The position numbers were made by a program, and so were the translations under genes. From Bradysia coprophila (Eukaryota > Arthropoda > Insecta > Diptera > Sciaridae), in the NCBI RefSeq assembly GCF_014529535.1, contig NW_023503409.1, positions 5,394,390-5,458,389 of the forward strand: a stretch of 64,000 nucleotides of DNA. The letters run 5' to 3'. Below, piece after piece: positions 1-10,410 of this stretch (positions are counted from its first letter, which is position 1; each line of letters begins with the position of its first letter). The notes beneath the pieces were generated by a model. It made no database searches, was not told the DNA's origin, and worked only from the letters and a program-made list of their open reading frames with translations.

Positions 1-1
1 T

Positions 2-502
2 TCCCCAGAAGAATCGGACTCGCACTGGCAGAAAGATGATTATAAAGGCTTTAGTCCAAGTACGAACTGGGACAATGTCGATTTTAAGAAATCACCCGCC
101 ATTCAGAACATGCCTGTAACATCCGCAATTTGTAGTCCATTGAATGACGAAGCTGTTAACGTGGTTAACGGTTACGTTACGGTTAAGGGCTACGCATGGT
201 CTGGCGGTGGAAATAAAATCGTGAGAGTTGACATCACTGGTGATGGTGGGAAAACGTGGCAAACGGCTGAATTAGAGCAAGAAAGCAATGATCTGTCGAC
301 GGTTTCAACCGGACGTCACTGGTCGTGGACATTGTGGACAGCGAAAATCCCAGTTAGCAAAGGTACTTCGAATATTGAAATTTGGTCGAAGGCTGTGGAC
401 TCATCCTACAACGTGCAGCCGGAGTCATTCGAAAATATTTGGAATTTGAGAGGAATGTTGAGCAATGCGTACTCTAAAGTTAAGGTCAAATTAAATTGGT
501 AG
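2..502 (+). CDS. SUOX: Sulfite oxidase, C-terminal part (5' end outside window)
   Basis: The frame is open from base 2 and ends with TAG at 500-502, giving 166 residues. The protein belongs to the molybdopterin-dependent sulfite oxidase family, which oxidises sulfite to sulfate in the mitochondrial intermembrane space. What is visible is the end of the Moco domain (SHWQKDDYKGFSPS, then WDNVDFKKSPAIQN) followed by the immunoglobulin-like dimerisation domain (VKGYAWSGGGNKIVRVD, GGKTWQTAEL, HWSWTLWTAKIPV) and the usual end IWNLRGMLSNAYSKVKV. The N-terminal cytochrome b5 domain and the Moco-binding cysteine lie upstream of the window. The stretch is one continuous exon with no frameshift. Family assignment is strong; the 5' gene structure cannot be seen. 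Confidence 0.95.
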   Translation, partial: SPEESDSHWQKDDYKGFSPSTNWDNVDFKKSPAIQNMPVTSAICSPLNDEAVNVVNGYVTVKGYAWSGGGNKIVRVDITGDGGKTWQTAELEQESNDLSTVSTGRHWSWTLWTAKIPVSKGTSNIEIWSKAVDSSYNVQPESFENIWNLRGMLSNAYSKVKVKLNW

Positions 503-544
503 AGGACGAGGTAGAGGATTTTTTACTGTTTTTCAAACGTTTTG

Positions 545-559
545 AATAAATTGAATAAA
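545..559 (+). terminator. Polyadenylation signals of sulfite oxidase
   Basis: Two AATAAA hexamers (545-550 and 554-559) lie 43-57 bp after the sulfite oxidase stop codon, a suitable place for 3'-end formation. Confidence 0.5.
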
Positions 560-1578
560 TTTTATCACTTTTTGTGTTGGACTTTTCGTTTGAACTCTGG
601 GGCACTATTTTCGACATGCTTCAGATTTGAAGATAATGCCTTACAACACATGCTTCGCCACATCAGCTATCCTCTTAAAAGTCAGACAATTTCTATTTTC
701 TTTTTAATGCGGAACAATGTATAAAGGCATGATGTGCAAAATCATATAAAATTTAAAAAATTCGTTAGGAAAGTCATTTCCGAATTTAATTTTTTTCGTT
801 GCTACTACAACACAACGGTCAAGAATCACATTTTGACCTGACACATGTATTGAAATATTTAGCCAATTATCCTAACGCTTTTCTTCGGCCAATTGTAGGT
901 ATTAAGATCTATCGTTACATACCAAAACAGCTTAACAAATTGATACGATCGATTTTCGTAGGCGGTTTTTCAAAAGAATCCCTCTAAATATTACACGATG
1001 CGCTTGATATGGACTTAATTAAGGGTGAGTAACTCAAATTTTTTAAACAGAATCTTTTGAGACTTTTTCGAGTTAGAGCACTTCGAATTGTAGGTCAGGT
1101 GCTATATAAGAGTTTTTCCTGTATATTGAGATCGGAAACAGTTTCTTATGTCCATTTTGTTAATATGTCACATAGTGGATTGATTACCTTTACAATGATA
1201 CCATACAGACCCGACTTCATTTTTTTGTATCATGTGAAGGTAATGATGTCCAGTTAAACGATAATATCGTCTTGGTATAATATATCATCCGAGTTCCATT
1301 TTAGAGGATAAATTGTTTGGAAAAATAAACTTTTCCTTCGAATCAGTGTAGTTTTCCTTTTAAGAGTTTTTTTTTTGTTGGAATTAGGCCTTTGTACAAA
1401 ACAGAGTTATTTTCCTTTTAATAATAGCTCGGAAAATTAGAATTCGTTATTTTTGAAAATCAAATGTTCTATTATTGACGTTGTTAATAACTTACTACTT
1501 GTTCTCCTTCTACTTCTAGTGATTCCTTAGTGAAACTACTAAAATCCGAAATAGTTTTTTACCTCAATTTACCTCAAG
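560..1578. other. Intergenic, no gene recognised
   Basis: Short reading frames only, none with family resemblance or splice context that I trust. It contains a repeat copy at 625-755 (listed separately). Around 1005-1030 a short stretch (ATGGACTTAATTAAG then GGTGAGT) resembles the start of the decayed coding region at 1579, possibly a local duplication. Confidence 0.5.
625..755 (+). repeat. Dispersed repeat, copy 1 (copy 2 at 38703-38818)
   Basis: The stretch beginning ATAATGCCTTACAA and containing AAAAGTCAGACAATTTCT and TAAAGGCA is repeated in the same order and orientation at 38703-38818 with scattered differences. No terminal inverted repeats or target duplication were seen, so the element class is unknown. 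Confidence 0.6.
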
Positions 1579-2310
1579 ATGGACTTTATTAAAGTGAAAG
1601 TGAATGGTAAGAAGCGCGACGAAAATGATATATGCTGCATTTCATAGCAGAGCTTGCTAATGGTATTAAGGGACCGAACATGGTGGAACGGTCGTCACCG
1701 GTCTTTGGCTCTCATTGCGAGTGTATGTTGACATCAAGAAACGGTTGCAACAAATTTTGCGGGAAAAGTCATCTTCAGAACTGGTGAATTGCTTCAGAGT
1801 ATTCCGCATCGATTACGATGGATGAATTACTTAAAGATAAGTGCGAAGTATTCACGCCGTAAGCGTTCCTAAAATTTGAATTTCAAATGAACGATTCGAT
1901 GAAAAAGTTAACCGAAAAATACATTTCAACGCTTCCTTGTATGAAAATGACGCTGCGTTAGAAAGACTTGCGTGAGAAAGATTTTGAATTTCGACCGCAC
2001 TTAAGGCGTGATTTATCAACTTTATCTTCAGCCTCTGTTCAGCAAAAATCTGATCCCATATCGATACATTCACCAACCAGATCTACAAAACTATCAACGC
2101 GATTGCGAATGGATTGCGACTCCTAATTGATCATGTGTACTATAGAAGAAGAGACGCGCATACACATACAAGGCAATGCTTAGAATTCCTTGAACTGAAA
2201 ATCAGACTACCTCGGATTACCTCGGAGACTACGTGGTAAAACCGTCCGAAGTGACGCGACGGGAAGAATACCGTGTTATAAATGATGAACGAGAAAATCT
2301 TCCTTGCTTT
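1579..2310 (+). pseudogene. Decayed coding-like region, identity unknown
   Basis: An ATG at 1579 opens MDFIKVKVNGKKRDEND but stops within 25 codons. Further on, fragments in shifting plus-strand frames still read like protein: KGPNMVERSSPVFG, then NERFDEKVNRKIHFNASLYE and, after a frameshift, KDFEFRPHLRRDLSTLSS followed by SDPISIHSPTRSTKLSTRL and RMDCDS. The base composition is less AT-rich than its surroundings. This pattern fits a broken gene or an old mobile-element protein. I do not recognise the family. A minus-strand frame at 1852-2076 overlaps it and looks like a shadow. Confidence 0.35.
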
Positions 2311-3125
2311 TAATTTGATGCGGTTGACAACATACCTACCATAAATAAGTAAATAAGAAGGTTAAACAATTCACGCTTAGGCCAAATAAGTTTATTTTCT
2401 GCTTATATAATCGATAAAATACATTTTTCTTACTTTGAAGTGATTAACCTATCTTCAAAGCATTGAGTGCGCCGTCTAGGGGAAGTCCACCAAGCGGTGC
2501 GCAGTTAATAAGCTGAAATTATTTTTATTGACACAATTAATATATTGAAATTATTCGCTCTTCATTTTCATTGTACTAGGAATAGGTGTAATTTTTAGAA
2601 ATTAATCGATCAAATCACATTTATATAGCAAAAAGCTATTTTCAAATATCTCAATAAACAGTTCATATACAACACAACCATCATGTTATAGATATTTGTT
2701 CAATTAGCCTAAAATTAGACTCAGATATTTCTAACCTATTTTCGTTAAAATGTTCCAAAGACAGAAACTCAGAAAGGATAAGGATAATGTCAGTTTGTAT
2801 CCTTCATCATTAATGAGATTTAAAATAATAAACTAAGTGTTATATTACGAGGCTGCTTCGGTGAAATTATAACATACATTTGTCAAAAAGGTTGGAGTTT
2901 GTTGCTGGAAAAACACACTTGAGACTTTTGAGGATCCAACGTAATCTACTATTTCAATGGCTTTTTTGCTGGTGTAGAATATTGCGATTGCGAAATATTG
3001 ACATATTCCAAGGTCCTTACATAATCAGGTCACTATAGCACTAAGCGGAAAAAATTATAGCTACCACCTGTTCACATAACATTGATTTCAGCAACTTAAC
3101 AAACATGAAGTTGGCGTAATAGGTA
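2311..3125. other. AT-rich intergenic stretch
   Basis: No reading frame of note, no hairpin longer than local background and no recognisable gene. It ends at the TA dinucleotide that flanks the long inverted-repeat element. Confidence 0.5.
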
Positions 3126-3931
3126 CAGTCGAGGAAATTTAGATTTCGGGTTTTCCAAAGGTATTAATCTTATTTAACCCACACTTTATCCCACAACAAT
3201 GGAATCCACAAATTTAAATTTAGTTAACACAACGGTCACAATGACGGCGCTGCAGTCACGATTTCAAAATGTGATATAGGGTGGCTAATTAAATTTTGGT
3301 TTTAGCTGCATTTTCTCTTGGTTTTTAATTATTACATCAGGCTTCTAAATTAAGAGTAAATTTATGCAATGTAAACCGTTTGAGTTTGAATAAAGATGTT
3401 TTGTATCAGTGAACGATATAGGAAAGCGTTCAGTACGTCTCAACATACAAAATAACGTAAAATATAATTGTACATTTAGCCACCCTACGTCCGTCATCGC
3501 TTCTATTGTCTTCAAAAACATATTGTGTGCTTGTCATGATATGTATCAGACGTTTGTTTATTTATGTGTCTCATCTAAAATGCTGGCCAGCAAAATTTTG
3601 ATCATTAAATTCAACGGCCAAATTGATCTAAATGTTAAAATAATTGTGAATAATAGTGAAGTTAATGTGGTTTTGTTTTCTCTTCATAAAGGAATTTGCA
3701 TCAGTTCGATGTAAAGTGCGGAGCACCATTAGAAAAAAAAAAACTTGTCGCTGAAGAATGATCAAAAAGTTGCTGGACGCAGTAGCTACAATTAATGCTT
3801 TGCAGGATATAGAATAAAAATTAGAAAAACACCAAGAGCCATCCATTTGAAATCTTCACAATCATCATTTCAACTAAAGGCTTTTTTTTAAACGAAACGG
3901 AAGTTCGCTCGCAGATTCGGATCGGAACATC
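3126..3931 (+). repeat. Left long inverted-repeat arm
   Basis: Matches the reverse complement of 5257-6050. Landmarks: CACAACAATGGAATCCAC near 3190, TTACATCAGGCTTCTAAATT near 3333, GCTGGCCAGCAAAATTTTGA near 3583, and GTTTCGTTTAAA-type inner end near 3890. Contains an open frame (3409-3714) broken upstream by a TAA that is AAA in the other arm. Confidence 0.8.
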
Positions 3932-3984
3932 TCATTCGTTTTCGCTAAAGCTCGTAGCCGTCATTAATCATGATTCCCATGAAG

Positions 3985-4680
3985 AATCGCCAAAAATAAA
4001 AAATTGGCAAGGGATGAAGAAACGCCGACAAAAACAAAGAATGATAAATTTGTCTTTGTTGCGTTTCTTCACACTTTGGCGATTCTTCGTGGTGATTAAA
4101 CAAATCCTTGGAAATTTATCCTTTTACGAAATTTATCTAAAAGGCGTTATTTGTTCGAAGCTAGTGAATCTATCCTTTTATAAAAGTTACGAAATGCTGC
4201 CTGGTTCGATCCTAAGGAAACTCTTATTTTACGTCAGGTAACAGCATCTTGTTCGATCCTAGGGAATTCATACTTTAACGAAAGATCCCGAGGACACTAT
4301 CATTTTACGAAAGATAATGTAGAGACATTTCAAAAACGTATTTTTACACTTTGGCGTTTCCTCACACTCTGGCGATTTTTCTCTTCTTCTCTTCACACTC
4401 TATCGATTTTTCTTGGCAATTCATCATTATGGTTGATTTGTTAAATCAACAAGAAAAATCGCCATAATGTGAAGAAAAACCAAGAAATATCGCCAAAGAG
4501 TAAAGAAACTCCAAGGATCATAGAGAATTGAAAATTTGTCTTTATGGCGTTTCTTCACACTTCTGAGACTTTTCTTGATGATTTAACAAATCAACTAAAT
4601 ATGATGAATTGTCAAGAAAAGTCGCCAAAGTGTGAAGAAACTCCAAAATATGACAAATCGCCAAATAATACAATATTGTC
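3985..4680. repeat. Nested hairpins in the element centre
   Basis: The motif CGCCAAAGTGTGAAGAAAC and its reverse complement GTTTCTTCACACTTTGGCG recur with variation near 3988, 4070, 4345-4380, 4460-4515, 4545 and 4620. The clearest stem pairs 4543-4585 with 4608-4652. This looks like one or more small hairpin MITEs inserted inside the larger element, or an internal satellite of it. Confidence 0.6.
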
Positions 4681-5256
4681 GATTTGACTATAACTTTTAT
4701 TTAGAAAAAGATTGTACGGGACAGTATGCACTGCATATCATATAATTCCTCTCTCTTGTGTTTATCTGAGTTCTACGAAGCCAAAATATAATTTCGGACT
4801 ACAAGTAAACCGTCTCGACTGCCCAGTAGTTATTTTCCTAAGTTCCTAATGAGTGCAAAAAGGCTATTTCAACATTAGTTAGGAAAGCATAATTTTTATG
4901 TGAATGTTTCTGAGGTTTTCCATCTAATATTTTCATGAAGTTACAAATAATCCACAGAAAATTTTATTACCCTAGAACGAGGTCGGAAATACATCAAATA
5001 AATCAAATAGAAAACAGACTTGGAAATTGTTATTTTGTCTAAAAGTTGATATTAAAATTCTTTGGAAACAGTAAATCGCATAATTGCATGAGCAGGCATC
5101 TCAGGATTATAAATCAGGAACTTTGAAGTTCGTCATATATTCATATTCTTATCTTATTCCTGACCAGATTCTGTTTTCATGATTGAGCTCAATCATGAGC
5201 TTCACTTATACAAAGAGTTGAATTTATTTCCTATGCCAAATTGTAATTTGGCGAAA

Positions 5257-6050
5257 AAGAATGTTCCGAATCTGCGTTTCGTTTAAAAAAAAGCCTTTAG
5301 TTGAAATGATGATTGTGAAGATTTCAAATGGGTGTTGCATCTTGGTGTTTCTCTAATTTTTATTCTATATCCTGCAAAGCATTAATTGTAGCTACTGCGT
5401 CCAGCAACTTTTTGATCATTCTTCAGCGACAAGTTTTTTTTTCTAATGGTGCTCCGCACTTTACATCGAACTGATGCAAATTCCTTTATGAAGAGAAAAC
5501 AAAACCACATTAACTTCACTATTATTCACAATTACTTTAACATTTAGATCAATTTTGCCGTTGAATTTAATGATCAAAATTTTGCTGGCCAGCATTTTAG
5601 ATGAGACACATAAATAAACAAACGTCTGATACATATCATGACAAGCACACAATATGTTTTTGAAGACAATAGAAGCGATGACGGACGTAGGGTGGCTAAA
5701 TGTACAATTATATTTTACGTTATTTTGTATGTTGAGACGTACTGAACGCTTTCCTATATCGTTCACTGATACAAAACATCTTTTTTCAAACTTAAACGGT
5801 TTATATTGCATAAAGGTACTCTTAATTTAGAAGCCTGATGTAATAATTAAAAACCAAGAGAAAATGTAACCAAAACCAAAATTTAGTTTATCCACCCTAT
5901 ATCACATTTTGAAATCGTGACTGCAGCGCCGTCATTGCGACCGCTGAGTTAACTAAATTTAAATTTGTGGATTCCATTGTTGTGGGATAAAGTGTGGGTT
6001 AAATAAGATTAATACCTTTGGAAAACCCGAAAACTAAATTTCTTCGACTG
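5257..6050 (-). repeat. Right long inverted-repeat arm
   Basis: Reverse complement of the left arm, slightly shorter because it lacks about 12 bases present near 3890-3905. The matching frame is longer here (5461-5811, 116 codons) because the upstream stop of the left copy is absent. Confidence 0.8.
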
Positions 6051-6055
6051 TAGCT

Positions 6056-6260
6056 AGGGTGTTTTTTCAATGAATGTACAAACTAGGTATAGTCTGTCCA
6101 TACAAGCCGGAGGAAATAGCGATTTAATATAGACAAAGTCACCTTTCAATGAAAATCATTGAGAGGTGGGGAGTTTCTTTATTTGAAATCGCTCTTTCCT
6201 CAACGTTTTTTGCATCGGACATTGAAAACATACACACTTAACATTCACCATATTGAATTT
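6056..6260. mobile_element. Hairpin MITE, family A copy 1
   Basis: Begins TTTTTTCAATGAATGTACAA and contains GGTATAGTCTGTCCATACAA and CCGGAGGAAATAGCGATTTA. The second half pairs back (AAATCGCTCTTTCCTC) and ends near AACATTCACCATATTGAA. The same arrangement, better preserved, is at 28764-28945. It abuts the right end of the long element. Confidence 0.6.
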
Positions 6261-6785
6261 GATCCATCGTATTAGTCATGGAAAAATTCATGTAATTCCA
6301 ATAACGTAAAGAAAAGCAGTTTTTTCCCGCACGATATATCGAAAAACAGAAAATCAACGAAAAACCATGGCAAAATATGTCTTGCTTGGATTAAGGAATA
6401 GTTCAAAAATAACGTCTGCGTTTGGCGGGAGGAAGTGTCAGTGAAAACAGACACTTAATAACAGACAACTATTAATTTGTATTCAAAACTGCAGAAAGTG
6501 GGAAAAGGTGTCAAAAACACCAAAATAATGAGAACGTCATTTATGAACACTCCCTAACTGTCGTTTCAATTAGAGTATATAGCTCGCCTTCGGCTCGCAT
6601 TTAAAAACTCAACACTTGTCGAAAAGACAGTTAGCGAAGCTTGTTGTTCAAACACACTCGTTAGTTTGTTCTAATCACAAAATTGTTCGCTTTGCAGCAT
6701 CCAATGTAATCTACTACACTTCATGAATTTAATTGAATTTATTCACTGAAACGAATGAGAATGAGTCTCTTTATCGCATAAAGAT
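6261..6785. other. Intergenic, small hairpin only
   Basis: No supported gene. A CTCGCCTTCGGCTCGC motif at about 6583-6598 is the same apical motif found in the hairpin elements further right, here flanked by AGTATATAG on the left without a clear partner. If the orphan exon at 6792-6851 is real, this stretch would be its intron. Confidence 0.4.
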
Positions 6786-6791
6786 ACTTAC

Positions 6792-6851
6792 TTGAGCTGC
6801 CAGCAAAACTTCCAACAAAAATATTGCCATGGATTGTAACGAAAGATCCAT
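6792..6851 (-). CDS. Possible first coding exon encoding a signal peptide; rest of gene not found
   Basis: On the minus strand ATG at 6851 opens MDLSLQSMAIFLLEVLLAAQ, a hydrophobic signal-peptide-like stretch, and is followed exactly in phase by a strong donor, GTAAGTATC (intron from 6791). A TATA box and an initiator sit at the right spacing upstream (see next entry). Reading through the donor would stop after six more codons. I could not find a convincing second exon in 6053-6785; the long transposon at 3126-6050 and its neighbour MITE lie where it would be expected. It could be the first exon of a small secreted peptide gene, a gene whose remainder was separated by insertions, or a chance match. 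Confidence 0.4.
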
Positions 6852-6886
6852 ATTAAAGAGTAGTTAAAGCCTTACGAAAAGATGAG

Positions 6887-6926
6887 ACTGAACTGCAACT
6901 GTAACTTAACGGAGCTCTTTTATATA
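6887..6926 (-). promoter_or_regulatory. TATA plus initiator core promoter (minus strand)
   Basis: Read on the minus strand, TATATAAAAG (about 6917-6926) is followed roughly 30 bp later by TTCAGTCTC, with the arthropod initiator core TCAGT at 6887-6891. The spacing is that of a canonical focused insect core promoter. The first ATG follows about 38 bp downstream at 6851. Confidence 0.55.
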
Positions 6927-7191
6927 AAATAGCGAAAAGGCAAATTGTTTGTTGCAAATCCCATTCACAATATTTACTTAACCTCATTTCTAGGATGGCC
7001 GTACTTCGACGCGTACAAGTTTTTTGACAGCTGCTTAAACATTCATTGTTTTCTGTAATTATAGATCTGGCTTACGTCATAGCACTGAACATATTCATTA
7101 AGAAAATCAATTTGTAATAGTGAATATCATTAATATCAATACGCATATGAGGCCTTGACATAATAGCATTTTATCAATAATAGCATTTTTC

Positions 7192-7270
7192 ACTTTCGCC
7201 TTCGGCTCGTTCTGGAAACTCCTCACACGCTAAAAAAGACTTTTAGTCCTTGGTACGAAATGTACTATTT
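7192..7270 (+). repeat. Half copy of the hairpin element at 7983-8110
   Basis: Contains CGCCTTCGGCTCG followed by ACGCTAAAAAAGACTTTTAG and TACGAAATGTACTATT, matching the right half of the hairpin at 7983-8110 almost base for base; the left stem is missing. Confidence 0.65.
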
Positions 7271-7982
7271 CGTTACGACGACGTGTCCTGAAAAGTTCTA
7301 CTTTCATCACGAGTTACAAACTAAGTAATAACCTCCCGATTATTACAGATACAAATTTAGGGTTATGGAAATAAATGAAATAATTTGTTGGAGAAAAAAT
7401 ATTCTCACCTGAAGTCCTACATGTATGTCCATTACCTTTTCAATATCTTTGTTGAGAACTTATATGTTTAATGAGAAAAACATAGCAAACCACCGTTCGA
7501 AGGGTCAAAGATTCCGCAAACTCAAAGTTGTTAGTTCAAAAGAAATTCGCCAACGCAGTGACAACTACCTTGTATTTCTGAAAGAAAGAGTCTAGGAAAT
7601 ATTTCCTTTCTTTTCCAGTTGCTTGTTTGCAAATTTACAAGGTATGTGTGTGTGTGACGCCAAGGTTTTCACCTAATTTATCTGTTTACAAGAAAATGAA
7701 CATTTCCCCCCATTTCCTTGTTGGTAGTCTGACATGACGGGTCACAACACGTACTCGCCATGTCAACCACCCAAAACGAAGTTTTTGCTGTAAATGTACA
7801 TTGTCATCGAACAAACGAAGAATTCAATTTGGTTTTGTTCCAAATGATCAATGAGAGTTTGGTGATTTTCACAATCAGTATTCATTAAGCTTACAACATC
7901 TGCCCGAGTCTGTTCAAGTCGGGTAGAAATCGTTTTTTTTTTCATACCTAGGACCCGAAGGGTTCTCCGTCCAATATAAAAA

Positions 7983-8110
7983 ATACTATTCGTACCACGG
8001 ACTAAAAGTCTTTTTTAGCGTATTCGATTCCAGACCTCGCCTTCGGCTCTGTCTGGAAACTTCTCAGACGCTAAAAAAGACTTTTAGTCCTAGGTACGAA
8101 ATGTACTATT
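7983..8110. repeat. Hairpin MITE, family B
   Basis: Left stem ATACTATTCGTACCACGGAC then TAAAAGTCTTTTTTAGCG; right stem CGCTAAAAAAGACTTTTAGT then CCTAGGTACG and TACTATT. The apex holds CTCGCCTTCGGCTCTG. An imperfect palindrome of about 128 bp. Confidence 0.75.
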
Positions 8111-8401
8111 ATCCAATGTTAAAGAAATCCCTTTTAAATAGAAAATATTTCAAAGTGCCAATTAGAACGAACAATTAATTTTTTCCGCCCATCGCACTCT
8201 CAAATATACTGACGCTTTTGTCATTGCTATATGATGTGTGTTATTGATTTTCATGCCCAAATCTGTCGAAGACTAATTATACAATTAGTGTAAGTGTCGA
8301 GTAGTGAATATCGCCCAAAAACTACTTACAGTGAAAATGCGTCTCATTACTGTCTCACTCAAAACCGGTTTTTCGCATTTTATGGTCGCTAGACAACAAA
8401 G

Positions 8402-8513
8402 TATTGTCTTGCTGGGACATTTTCGGTTGAGGCGTGTTGGATGTTATTCTCGCATTCGGCTCGAAAAACAACCTTCCCACACGCCTCAACAAACATTGTC
8501 CAGCAAGACAGTA
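8402..8513. repeat. Hairpin element, different stem
   Basis: Left stem TATTGTCTTGCTGGGACATT and GAGGCGTGTTGG; right stem CCACACGCCTCAAC and AATGTCCAGCAAGACA-type (ATTGTCCAGCAAGACAGTAA). The apex reads CGCATTCGGCTCG, a variant of the loop in the other hairpins although the stem sequence is unrelated. Confidence 0.7.
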
Positions 8514-8607
8514 ATGTACTATTTCATACGTAAATAACTAATATTTTCTTCAAAGTGGAAAAAAATACGTATTTTCTCAAAATAAAACGCAAGCATGAAA
8601 TATATAT

Positions 8608-8665
8608 TACACACTTGTCACGAAGAAGTCGAGGCTTGCCGAGACTGATAGTGACAAGTGTGTAC
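8608..8665. repeat. Short hairpin
   Basis: TTACACACTTGTCACGA pairs with GTGACAAGTGTGTAC around an apex containing GAGGCTTGCCGAGA. About 58 bp. Confidence 0.6.
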
Positions 8666-9305
8666 TCTATTTTATCACATGAGCGAAAACGAAACAACAA
8701 CATAGAACTGAAGTGTAATTTTTGAATTAAACTTCTAGTGAAGTAATTTTGACATCCGAACACCACGCGTATGTGATAAAATGTTGTGTTCACGTCGAGA
8801 AGAAATAATAAATTCCATTTTTGCTCTTTGTTAAATTTCCTATTTTCTTCCCTTACTGAACAAATAACTATTTCATAACACTGGCAGGCGAGAAAATTAT
8901 CATTTTCTACCATCCGCTAAGACTTTGGAAGCCTTTGTTCTGAAAAACGTTGAGTTTATCTCGGCAAGAAAAATTGAAAATTGCATTTTCTCGGGATATT
9001 AGGTTAAATTTGGTTTTGTTTATACAATTTTTAATTAACAACACCCTCGAAATACAACTTTTCTTCCATCATTGTCTAGTATGTTATCGATATCTAAAAC
9101 TTCTTCTGCAAATAAATTCGAAGAACAGCCAAAAGATCTTCAAATTGACTTCTTGAAAAACTTCAGTAGAATCTGTGTACTCTAATAATATCATCTCAAA
9201 ATTCCCATAGATATTCTTTGGATTTTTGTAAGCTGCAAGAGTGAGTACCCCCGTCAACATTTACTTAGATAAAGGTCACATACACTACAACAGAACACCG
9301 ACACG

Positions 9306-9516
9306 ACCTGTTACAGACGGCTGTCAGCTGTTATCGACAACGACAGCAATACTAAACGACAACCTCTGACTAATGAAGTTTTATGTAGCAAAACGTATGT
9401 TCAAAACAAATAAAGTAATAGATTTCTGAAATCAATCTCTGAAAATCCTCGATCAAATGAAGTAATTGTTTGAACAGTAAAGCTGTTAATATGCTTGCCG
9501 TCTGTGACAGGTTAAT
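9306..9516 (-). mobile_element. MITE with CCTGTTA ends, copy 1 (piggyBac-like family)
   Basis: Starts ACCTGTTACAGACGGCTGTC and ends GCCGTCTGTGACAGGTTAA. It is the reverse complement of the better-bounded copy at 44515-44751, which is flanked by TTAA. Internal landmarks shared by both: ATGAAGTTTTAT, GTTCAAAACAAAT, GATCAAATGAAGT. Confidence 0.65.
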
Positions 9517-10403
9517 TTGAAACTTGTACAAAAGAAAACAGATCGTTTGTGTAGGACTGGCCACAAGAGTTGTTTTCAGTGTAGCGTCGACAAGCGCAGA
9601 TTCCCTGATTACACTATAAGGCGACTGAACATTGTAGTAAAAGCACGCCTATGATAAATTGTGTATTTATAGGAGACAAAGAGTTGACGCAACAACCAAA
9701 ATGAACAAGCTGTTGAAAGTGAAGCCGATTCCAACTGTCCAGTAATTACTTCGCTCTTTACATCAGTAAACAAACAACTGGTAAGTAAATGTATATCGTT
9801 AAAATTCGCAAAGATGGGCGCTGAAATTTGCAATTTTATAAATCATTGTCGTTTATCACGAGATCAGAAATTCTAAAATATAAAGGAAAGAACATGCCGA
9901 TATTTACGAGCAAAAACGACACGCGTTAAACTACCATGATAGATAAACTGGGAAGTATTTCGTTTTTTATGATTTTGTAGAAATAAATCATTTTTGGGAA
10001 GACCTAGGAATCATCATAAAGTTGGAGCTTTCATTTCGATGGTGTTGTTACCCGAGAACATGAAGTTTCCATCTTTTTTCTAGAGGTCAACCCAACGTTG
10101 GTCACTGGCTCAAAGAAAATATTTTTTTTAAGTTTAAACTGACAGCTGGCTAATGTTTTTCTATTACTGCTACTAGCATTAACATCGAAAATATTCGGAG
10201 GCTGATGAATCCACAGGATCCACAGTTGGCCTCTTTGTTTATGCTGTAATGATAGATGACTTGTTTTCGTTGTGCGTTTATCACTAAAGCCTCGAAACTT
10301 GACGCTTCTTGATTACACTTAATTCGTTTATTGATAAGGCATCTACTGTTTATGTCTTGCATTTTTAGATAATTACAATTTTGTGTTTTCAATTTACTTC
10401 TAC
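9517..10403. other. Intergenic upstream of the unknown two-exon gene
   Basis: No coding region supported. Minus-strand frames at 9609-9833 and 10150-10392 lack splice context. A good acceptor (TTACTTCTACAG, ending 10404) just before the first ATG of the next gene suggests that part of this stretch may be a 5' UTR intron. Confidence 0.4.
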
Positions 10404-10410
10404 AGAAATA

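Larger units (their letters stand above)
3126..6050. mobile_element. Non-autonomous Tc1/mariner-like element with ~0.8 kb terminal inverted repeats
   Basis: The element begins CAGTCGAGGAAATTTAG and ends CTAAATTTCTTCGACTG, the reverse complement with small differences, and is bounded on each side by TA (3124-3125 and 6051-6052). A CAGT start and a TA target duplication are the usual signature of Tc1/mariner-superfamily insertions. The two arms (about 3126-3931 and 5257-6050) are highly similar along their length, with a 12-base difference near the inner end of the left arm. The centre (3932-5256) carries no transposase-like frame but has nested hairpins. Both arms carry matching ~100-codon frames, which follow automatically from arm identity and are not evidence of a gene. 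It probably moved using a transposase supplied elsewhere. Confidence 0.75.
6932..9305. other. Intergenic block with hairpin elements
   Basis: No gene supported. It contains a half copy (7192-7270) and a full hairpin (7983-8110) of one element, plus two other hairpins (8402-8513, 8608-8665), listed separately. The frames at 7763-7945 and 8524-8913 on the minus strand lack splice context or family resemblance. Confidence 0.5.

Noticed and set aside
3409-5811. Two near-identical ~100-residue frames (3409-3714 plus, 5461-5811 minus)
   Set aside because: They sit in the inverted arms of the same element, so similarity follows from arm identity. The longer start is broken in one arm and no protein family is suggested.
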